Assembly: GCF_900324465.2 (NCBI RefSeq)
Contig: NC_046616.1
Coordinates: 20,021,095-20,085,094 of the forward strand
Reading direction: 5' to 3'
From: Anabas testudineus
Taxonomy: Eukaryota; Chordata; Actinopteri; Anabantiformes; Anabantidae
DNA: 64,000 bases
The first letter of the stretch is position 1. Every line of letters starts with the position of its first letter. This document shows positions 48,176 to 64,000 of this stretch, in pieces. The notes beneath the pieces are model-generated. The model saw nothing but the letters and a program-made list of their open reading frames with translations, was not told the origin of the DNA and ran no database searches. Position numbers and translations under genes: made by a program.

Positions 48176-50512
48176 ACTGTTATTAGCCTGATAAAACCTT
48201 ATTCTGACATTTGTTTAAGCCAAATTACAAGTTTCTAAAAATGACACTTTAACTAACTGACTAGGAGAAAATTCCCAGTGTGTTTCTTAATTATTGTTGG
48301 AAATGTGGGTTAAAGTTGTGTCTAGTTGTTTGTTTTAGAGCGGCCTATATCCGCTGCAGTGTTCACATCAATGTAAAAGAACAAACAGGAGCAATTGGCC
48401 GCCACACTTCACCACCATGGACCTTGTTTCCGGGTGCTTTTGCATCCACTGCTGTTCTTTTCTTTACATCTTTTCTCTTTGTACTTGGGACAATGAATTC
48501 TTTCTGAGGCATCACCATCTTAAGAATTTAGTCATTAAATAGGACCAGTGTTGTCCTGAACAAATCTAATTTGTTGGCCACATGTCACAGCATACTTCAA
48601 ACATTCTCCAAGAAATTAAGTTCAGTGTGTTTGCACTTGCCAGACTCATGGCAGTGTGTACACATCTGGAGAAAGCCAACACACAAGCACACACTCATCG
48701 CGTCTCCATTAGGTAGTCTGCTCGACAGATACTCTTTTTCTCAACATTGGCTTTCAAAGCTTCGTCCTTTCTCCATTCTTTAGTTTGTGAAAAACAGTGC
48801 CACTTTTCTCTAGACATTTTCTTTACTATGATCCACATTCTTTGCTTGTTACAATTTTCTTGCAGATCTGAACCAGCAGCAAAGCTATTTGCTCCACAAA
48901 TAGCATTTGATCACAGTTTACATTCTCTTCTTTAATTTGTGTAACAACATTTCATAACCAAAAAACAAACTCCACATTATTAGTCAACATTATGACAACT
49001 TGCTAAAATTAGTATACATTTAAAAAAATAATTAAGAATAAAATCCATTGCTAACAAACCTAACCTAACATAATATTGCCCGCCTGGATAAAGTGAATGC
49101 AACAAATAACAGCTGTGCTGTGTACATCAGTGCTGTATATGGACAGAGGGATGCACTGTTAGATTTGTGCACAGTGTATTGTTAACGTGAAAATAACTAT
49201 CATTTTTAAAAACCAAAAAGGATAGTCCAGTATTTTCCTGTAAAAGACATTAGTAGGCTGCATAAGGTAAAAGGTGCCATTCTTGTTCTGTACATACTTT
49301 AAAAAAAGACATTTTTTACAACAGAGTTGAGCTGCTTTTAGGCACGGTTCACATTATTTAGAATATAATATAGATATCTAGATTATCAGTGTAGTTTTGA
49401 CTATAAGAATAACTGCTTGTAGGTATGTAAACAGTTTATAATCATTTACATTGGATTTAAAACAACTGCCTAGCATATCTCTCAAAACCTCCTGTGATGC
49501 CACATGTCACTGCACACAGAAGAAGACTGCCCTCTTGTGCTTACTTTAGGCCCCCACAGTTATACTATCTCTCACTTAAATGTATTTTCCTCATAAAGTG
49601 CTATTAAAATGGCTACAGTTACTACTTGGCCATTGCATTACAGTACATGTTTGATGTGTCTTTTTAAAGCATGGACTCAAATAATAGGCTGGGGGAGGGT
49701 TACTCTGAAATAACTGTAAACTTCAATTGATGAAAAGAAATCCATAGTTAAACATTAAAACAAAAGGCCGCTGCTCAGTATAAACCTCAAATGTATACTA
49801 ATAATATTTGAGGCTCTTTGATGTTCTCCTCTGTGGAAACTATTAATTCAAACAGTCCCTTTCATCTTTTAGCGCTCTAACCAGGCCAAATGTGTCCATG
49901 TGAGTTCAAGAGGAGCCCCCATGGTTCCAGTCTCTGTTTCTTCAGAACCATCTGCAGAAACCACTCATTCCCATACACCCCCAATTAAACTGTAACCAGA
50001 AAGCTGGGTTTATAATGCTACATGTAGTTTGTGGTGTAACTGTTATAAACTACATTGTGTTTCCATGACCGCTGTTTTGAAAAATCAGGAGAAAGCCATT
50101 GAAGCGTTAATCACCAGTGGTGAATGGGCATATTTCAGGCATCGATTGCGGGAGGATGCAGGAGAATATCTGGCAGATGTTGTTATCGAGTGTGGAGTCA
50201 TTTCAAATCCACATCAGTCACATGATGCAAAATCAAAAACAGCAGGGAGTTCTCCCTTACATCCTCTCTTGGCATGTTTTTATTCCAGTAAACCCAGACA
50301 GCCAGAGAGCGAGAAAGAGTTACATCAGGACATTGAGGGCACCCAGAGGGACATGCCCATGCAACTGTTGCATTGTGGTTGTTGTGATTAGAGGTGTAGC
50401 TACAAATAAAAAGACCAATGATCTGAAGAGCATTCTGGATCACCAATGAATATTTATTCTAAATCACTAACTGTATGATCAGGTACCTTAAAGGAATATG
50501 TTAAATGACTCA

Positions 50513-50740
50513 GTGTGTTTACATGCACTTAAGTAACCAGGTTATGGTTGGCTTTCACGGAAGGCTGATTTCTTAAGTGTCATGTAAATGGGAAACATCG
50601 TTACCTTAATTTGAGTTCTAATTGAGTTTTTACAAGAGCACATGTGCAGACCAAAGTGTGCAGACACTGACCACTCTACTACAATCAGCTGAAAAGTGCT
50701 GTTAAATGAAAGGAGAGATCATTACGCAGAGTGATGTGGC
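50513..50740. mobile_element. MITE-like DNA repeat, copy B
   Basis: Starts GTGTTTACATGCACTTAAGT, then CTGATTTCTTAAGTGTCATG, TTTTACAAGAGCACATGTGC and ATCATTACGCAGAGTGATG, in the same order as copy A at 11671-12155. It is shorter than copy A, and the terminal inverted repeat is visible only at its left end. Confidence 0.55.
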
Positions 50741-53519
50741 TTGAAATTCAAATAAAACTGAAACCAATGCAAAGTTTAACCCAGATGCCAAAATAAGTCA
50801 CTTTTGCTGGTGATGGTATATGGGAAATATGTGACTTCTTTTAGTTGCTAAATGGTCCATGGTTTTTATCAGCAAGTCTCTAAATCTATTTCCCATTTGG
50901 TGCTGAAGATAGCTGCCTTCTGCAACACTATAAGGGTGAACCAAAACATTAACATTGCAGGCCAGACAGCTGAACAATGAGTTGAATCTCACTATTCAGC
51001 TCCATGAAGCCACAGATTGAGCTGCTAATTCAGGGGATAATTCTCTGTGAGTTCATCAGTATGATTCATCCCTTCCACGCTGCCACATTACTATAGGTAT
51101 AATACTGAGACGTGTACTTATTTGTATCCTATGTAACTTTATATCTCTGTCCCACAAATGTTATACTTCTCTATAGGTGTAAGTTGAATGGAGCTATGCT
51201 GGGAATTACATGGCATCAACAGTCTCTGTGTAGTAATAATAAGTATGACAAAGAGTTATGTTGTCTCGTCTTGATGGGTACAACAACACCAACTGTTGGC
51301 GGAGTTGTCAGTCAAGTTTGTAGACTACTACACAGTCCTGAGAAGATCTGTAATCCAGCAACATAAGGACAAACACATGTGTTTGTAGTTATTGGCTTCA
51401 CTGTTGTGCACACAAAATAATTGATTTTAGTATCTATGCGTAGCTACTGGCTAAACAACCAAACTGTATAATAAACGGCTAGATTTTGATCCACTTTGAC
51501 CTCATACAGCTAAATACTATTTCTATGCACTGGTATTAGGCGCAGCTAATAATAGTTTATAATGAACAGTTTAATTTAATATTTGCATATATTTTTATTT
51601 ACCTACTTTTACTTAATAATAATAATAATAAAACACTACTTTTACCACTGGTGGTATCCAACTCAAAAGTTAAGAGGTGAATTTATTTCCAAAATATGTT
51701 ATCTTTACATTTGGAAGGCAGTTGTTGAATTTCATTTGGAGCAGATTGAACAATATCATAATGTACTGTTTATCTCTGTGTATGTTAAGTCATTTAATTT
51801 TGTTATTTGTGTCACAACAATGACAATTCCCACAGCTCTGATGGTATAAAAACCAGTCTAGAAGACACATTGTGTGACTCCAGGAATTATATTAATAATA
51901 TAGTCTTTGTTCATCTTACAGCTGAATGAAGTAGCAGTATGAAGTATATCTTCAGCTGGTTTTGTAGTCAGGAGCCTTGAGGGGCATAACATGAGCTCTT
52001 TGCAGATACCCTGTTACAAACATCTGTGTCTGTCTTTCAGTGTGCATGAGAACACCTGCGCTCATTCGCCTCTTCCATTGATCAAGTGCCACACGCTGTC
52101 CTGGTTAATATTTTGGGTTTTATGTTCTACCTTGATCTGTCTAATCAGCTTTCACCATCACACCTGCAGAATCTGTCTCAGGAGGACAGCCGTGTACCAG
52201 ATCTGCTTTTTCCCCTGTTGGTTCCAGTTTGATAACATAAACAGCCGCAGTGTCAGACATTTCAGAGAGTTTTGTTTCTTGTAGATTTCGGCCAAAACTG
52301 AGAAACCAGAGCAGTCTGACAAAAAAGTATGAAATATTTATAAATATACAGATGAGAACCACAACATTTATTTTTGTGCAGATTCTTCAGGGGCAATCCT
52401 TCAGCTATTCCCCCAAGCTTTAGTAAAGCTTGTAGCAATGGATAAACAAATCCAGCTTGCCCTCCTTTTTTAGCAGACCTTTGTAGTCTTTGGTTTAATG
52501 TATTTATGTTACACTGTAACTAGTTGCGGTCTTGATAGCATTTAAATGGGTACGCTGTGTGTCATATTCGCAGGTGTTTGCAGTTTTCCATCTTGGGAAT
52601 GTAAAGTATGTGCCTATGAGTGATAGTGACAAGAACAAATATGTAAAGCTGCATATGTGTCTTATAGTTGTTGTTGTATAGCAGATTTTTGTTGAAGTGA
52701 AAGTAAGTAAATTCAAACCCTTTAACTTTTGGACTAAGCCTCAACTTGAGCATAATTGAAAATCTATGTGTAAGACAAGGTAGAATACTGTATGTCAGAA
52801 GTGATTCTGTAATGATCTGAAGTTTATTAATTAGTGAAAATAGACTTTTACCTGGCTACAGAGAGTGTTTGCTAGCTGTGAAGTACTGATTCAGTAGGAT
52901 GACCTAACTTTTGCATTTAATACAAAATTGTTAAATTTTTCTAAGGTGATGTAATAAAAAGTAACAGTGCATTAAATTGAAGAAAGTCTCTGTTTTTGTG
53001 GCTGTAGGTGCTGTATTTACTACCCCTGACTTCAGAAATCAGCAAAATATGTATTGTGCCCAGTAGAAGGCAGACAACTGCACACAGTATGTGACTGTAT
53101 TCATATATGTTCGTCCTATAAGCTGTTAGCAAACTCACAGGGTGGAAGGTATGACATTAAATAAATGAAAGAAAATGTAAACAACTGGTAAATTAGAAGT
53201 TTAAAGTTCAAGTTTGGTCCGCTTTACAAGACCAAGTGTGATCAATAAAATGATTCTATGGGCAGGTGGGAGCAGGAACAGTGTCTGATGTCTGTCCTGA
53301 TGTCCTGCAGCTCTTGTGGACAAACCACACATAGAGGGTCCATCACAGAGAGGGCCCACTGCCCACAGGCGCGCACAGAGCTCCCTTTCTTTAAGAAAAG
53401 GCAACGGGGAATTCCTTATGTTGGATGCTGCAGTGATGAGAAGCCTTTTCATCCGGCTGTTTTTCAGTCTCCACTGGCTGCGTTAATTACAGGGCCCGGG
53501 GCTGCACTTTGAGCTCACT

Positions 53520-53944
53520 GCGTTCATGCGGGCTCCTGAGAAAAAGCCGCGCGTCTCATTCTCACGACACAGATAAAAACCGCGCGCACAAATACGCACA
53601 GCGCGTACGCGAGCGCGCAGGAGCCTGAGCCGAGCCAGCGGAACCAGTCCGCCAGCTGCTCGGGGACATTCCTGTCTGTCTGTCTGTCTGTCTGGCTGTC
53701 TGGCTGCAACAACTTCAGCCCGCAGAAACAAGCAGCGAAGCGCACCGCGGACGACGTGCGCCGCTTTTAAGCCATTTCCAAAGTCGAACCAGCAGGAGCC
53801 GAGAGGATGTGTTGCGGCTGTCGACCTACCAGACCCCGGGGAAAGTTTGCACGTTGAGAACACAGAGCGGCAACAGAGAGGGGACCATCAGGCACCGCAG
53901 ACGATGGGAGACTTAGACTAGATCCACTACGGCACGGAAACGCC
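53520..53944 (+). promoter_or_regulatory. CpG-island promoter and 5' leader of samd10
   Basis: Strongly GC- and CpG-rich DNA (for example GCGCGTACGCGAGCGCGCAG at 53600-53619) directly before the first coding exon. It includes a CTGT tetranucleotide run at 53671-53705. No TATA box seen. Open frames on the minus strand across this island are composition artefacts. Confidence 0.6.
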
Positions 53945-60973
<7,029 letters not shown>

Positions 60974-61443
60974 CCAGATTTTATTCTGGTGGAAGAAGTG
61001 GACACCGTGGAATTATGAAATATATCATTAAAGAACTGAAACAGATGTGGATCAGATCTGTGGGGAAAAAATGCATTCAATGAGCAGTGATATTCAGAAT
61101 TACATTTTTAGGTGGTAGCTTCAAAAGTCCAAGACAGCAGCTTTTCATTTCCCATCTGCACGATACAAAGACATTATCTCCATGGATGGACTATGAAATG
61201 TGAAAGAGCATCATGACAATCTGTTTTGTCAGTTTATTGTTATATTCTGTAATTAATTGCTATAATTAGACTACGCTCTTACTGTATCAGTCTCTTTCTA
61301 TTTCTTTCTTTCTCTCTCTATGAAACTTTTTTATAGTCAGACGAACTAATAAAAATATCAAAATAGGTTTTTATTCATTCATTCAGTCACTCATTCAAAT
61401 GCCTGTTTAAAAGTCTGTAACGTGGGGAAGCACGTGACGATAA
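60974..61443 (+). other. samd10 3' UTR and gap to the next promoter
   Basis: AATAAA at 61348-61353 ends samd10 about 375 bp after its stop. No other gene; a short pyrimidine-rich TTTC/TCTC run is at about 61300-61320. The next gene's promoter starts about 90 bp later, so the two genes are tightly spaced on the same strand. Confidence 0.55.
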
Positions 61444-61463
61444 ACTACATTACCCATGATTCC
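61444..61463 (+). promoter_or_regulatory. ZNF143/THAP11-type promoter element
   Basis: ACTACATTACCCATGATTCC closely follows the ACTACAATTCCCAGMATGC consensus of vertebrate SBS/ZNF143 promoters. It lies 27 bp before the ATG at 61491, and an ETS-like ACCGGAAAGT sits between at 61469-61478. Together they look like a TATA-less housekeeping promoter. Confidence 0.6.
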
Positions 61464-61490
61464 TCGGGACCGGAAAGTAGGACTCCAACC

Positions 61491-61542
61491 ATGGCTTTGA
61501 CCAACCGAAGATCCCCATGGAAACGGAGTCCCGCTCGGACAG
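61491..61542 (+). CDS. First coding exon of a gene leaving the window (possibly SLC17A9)
   Basis: ATG in good context (CCAACCATGG) opens 17 codons, MALTNRRSPWKRSPART, and a donor (GACAG|GTACAT). The promoter element just upstream supports a real start. The start MALTNRR resembles MTLTSRR at the start of one human SLC17A9 (vesicular nucleotide transporter) isoform as I remember it, and SLC17A9 lies on human 20q13.33 like SAMD10; this is weak evidence. No further exon was recognised up to 64000. Confidence 0.4.
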
Positions 61543-64000
61543 GTACATGATCGATAGAGTGTTTTTAACATGTGTTTTAATTCTCTCTCCTGAGATAATT
61601 CATGGGATTTTTATTAATTTTTTCATTTAATCTTCAGCTCTATCCAACTACAAGCTGTAAAATAACGCTAACCCCACCGACCACCACCGCTCCCTCCCTC
61701 CCTCCAGATACAGCAGCGGTGTCTTTCTACTGTAATACTGATGCAGTTCAAATGAAACCTGTGTTTTGTTGGTATGTTTTAATTATTGACACAGTATAGT
61801 GGCAGGATGCTGCATGTAGCTCCATCAAATGGCGTTAAACACGGTCCTCGGCAGTAGGTGAGCTGCATGTTGACACGGTTGGTGCGTCACAGGACGAGAA
61901 GCCGCTAGGATAAATTCAGACTCCCTTTAATAAACCTTTGAACGGTGTCCGCTTTTAATTTGTATGATTGGTGTATTTTACCACTTAGATCAGTTTCAGT
62001 GTTCTGTTGATTTTATTATTTGGATTGAAATCTTCAAAACCTATTAAAGGGCTATTCTGTGTAATAATGTATTTCCTTGAGTTGGATCCATGTTAGCTTC
62101 TGCTAAGTGATCCATAGTCCTGAGGGTCACAGAAACAGCTATTTATTACAGTTAAACAAGCAAGTAAAAATAAAAATTAACAAGGCTAAAAACCAGAGGA
62201 TTGGTAAAACATAACATAATACAATATATACAGTGTAAGACAGGGTTCTGGACCATGATCAGGACCTTATACGAGCTTTAAAAATGATAAAACTGTCAAA
62301 TTACAGAACATCAACTGTCTGATGGCTGTCAGGCAGATCATTAAAAAAAATATTTAACAAAAAAGAGGAACCCAACAACTACCACACCATAAAATATATT
62401 GCAGTGATGCCATAGCCAAATACAGCAATTTATTCTTCTAACACAACTAAATGTTTGCCTTAGTTTGTTTAGCTGAGATTTGTTAGTTTACTGAACATGC
62501 TAGGTAGACATCCTGCTGATCCAAGCAGTTGAATAAAGCTTGGTTACAAAGATAGAGACTGAATTAGTGTGAGAATAAACAGCCATCACTAAATTAAGTA
62601 ACTGGCAATCAGCAAGTTTCCACTATGTCTGTTTTTTTTTAACTATAACAAGAACAATATCTGAAGAGCTTTACCTCTAAAACAATGCATGCTGGGACTT
62701 CAGGTCAGAACCCTTGTTCTAACACTAAAATCTAGATATTGATAAGTTGAATTAGCTTGAAAAAATAAAGAGTCTTTCCAAATCTCAGGACATTTGACAT
62801 TTTAAATGTGAAACGCTGGTTTGGCTTGTGTCTTCATCCAGATACTCCACCTAAAATAAAGAGCATCATCTCCTGATCCGTGTTCCAAAAAATACCTGCC
62901 TAATACCAGCAAAGCAGGTCTGTGCTGCCAGTGTTACAGTGATCCTCTTAGTGTCTGTCTCACACACACGTTCAGAGAGAAAGGAGGACACACGGACAGC
63001 AGTGTGGACAGGTTTGTTTAGTTTGTTGAGGCTCCACGGACACAGATGGGTGAAGTGATGGAGTAAAAGCAGAGACACAGCTGTGGTTTACACACGTTTA
63101 AGACTTTAGTCAGTGTTACTTCGCTGAGGGCTGTTGTTTTAGAGCAGCTGCCAAGGTGACAGGCAGGCTGGAAGGTAGCAGGTTACCGTATAAAGCAGAT
63201 ATGAGCCTGCTGGACTGCACAGGAGCTAGGATCTCCGGCTGTTGGTCCCTGAGGTCTGACCACAGGTACGATCTGATTGTTTGTGCTGTTGTTTTTCTCT
63301 CAGTGCAGGCGAGTTGCCAGCTTTCCCCTGACAAAGCTCACAAACACACTGTGGTTGTGTGAGCGCCATGATTAGTCTCTTGACAGGGTTGTTGAAAGGT
63401 CAGAGGAAGTGCAGGATCTAGGTTAGTTCGCAGGGACTTTGGTGTGCTTTATTTTTGCTCAGAGGGTTCTTCGCAGCAGGTCATTACTCAAGCATTTGAA
63501 AGTACATTGGTCCAATATGCAAAAGTCCTCTTTTTATTTTGGGTTTGCCTTGTTTTATGTGCATATACAGTTGTATTGTTGTACACCACATTTAAAACAA
63601 GTCGTTTCTTATTTAGTTTCTAATTACTGCCAGTGGGATGGTGGAGTCCCCGAATGAGAATCACTCAGAGAGTGTGAACTGAAAGCTAAGCAGACTTTTA
63701 AATGTTCCATAATAAACAGTGGTGTGAGAGTTTAATCTTAATCACACAGACCTAAGCCTTCATGTTCTCATTGGAGAACCATACTGTACATCAGTATTAA
63801 CCTGGTCTACAGTAGATAATAGTGCAAGACGGGTTCAGATACTTATTAGTGAACTGTCAGCAGCACGTGCATAGACGTCCTTAGTTAAACATAAAAGTAC
63901 TGCATTAGAGATGTTACATGCTGTAAGTAGATGTTCGCATCCTTAATCAGGAACATGTGCATACAGCAAAAGTAAAAGTGCAGGATGCAGAAAAATAGGC
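61543..64000 (+). other. Probable first intron of the last gene; no exon seen
   Basis: AT-rich DNA with no family-recognisable exon on either strand. The open frames at 62866-63362 have no similarity that I know and are crossed by no convincing splice pairs. Confidence 0.4.

Larger units (their letters stand above)
45328..53944. other. 8.6-kb gene-poor interval between emilin3 and samd10
   Basis: The two genes are divergent (emilin3 -, samd10 +), so both promoters lie here. The interval holds one SINE (about 48 kb), one MITE-like copy (about 50.5 kb) and a GC-rich samd10 promoter at its right end. The overlapping open frames at 50029-50449 have no recognisable homology and no splice-site pattern that would make them convincing. 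Otherwise nothing seen. Confidence 0.45.

Noticed and set aside
50029-50449. Two overlapping open frames of 110-120 codons
   Set aside because: No recognisable domain, no convincing splice sites, AT-rich setting next to a MITE copy; a chance open stretch is more likely.

Overview
The window is vertebrate, almost certainly teleost (ray-finned fish, probably a spiny-rayed percomorph). Genes are split into short exons by short GT-AG introns. The intergenic DNA is AT-rich with long dinucleotide repeats. The mobile elements (hAT, Tc1/mariner, tRNA-type SINE) are of kinds common in fish. There is no sign of bacterial or viral gene organisation. All gene calls come from hand-splicing the sequence and comparing the products with remembered family sequences; no database was searched.

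Layout, left to right: the 3' part of a FAM110 gene (+, cut by the window edge); a 14-exon MFSD2-family lysolipid transporter (+, 3.5-9.5 kb); fkbp1a (+, 4 exons, 10.7-13.2 kb); syntaphilin snph (-, 4 coding exons, 16.2-18.6 kb); the meiotic kleisin rad21l1 (-, 13 exons, 21.9-26.5 kb); a five-exon neuropsin-type opsin (-, 31.2-33.2 kb); a 9-kb gene-poor gap; emilin3 (-, 4 exons, 42.2-45.3 kb); a second gap of 8.6 kb holding a SINE and a MITE-like repeat; samd10 (+, 5 coding exons, 53.9-61.0 kb) with an hAT transposon in its last intron; and, 0.5 kb further on, the promoter and first coding exon of one more + strand gene (possibly slc17a9) that runs off the window.

FAM110A, FKBP1A, SNPH and RAD21L1 sit together on human 20p13, and EMILIN3 and SAMD10 (and SLC17A9) are on human 20q, so the block corresponds to human chromosome 20. 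The MFSD2 gene and the opsin are the two members without a human chromosome 20 counterpart that I know of. The genes do not form a pathway; this is ordinary conserved vertebrate linkage.

The most striking unexplained structure is a perfect 144-bp palindrome with an AT-repeat core in an intron of rad21l1. Other points of interest are an opsin with no DRY motif, an MFSD2A-like paralogue with a very long tail, an in-phase alternative first exon for samd10, and a ZNF143-like promoter site at 61.4 kb. No CRISPR array, rRNA or functional tRNA gene, or convincingly new genetic system was found.
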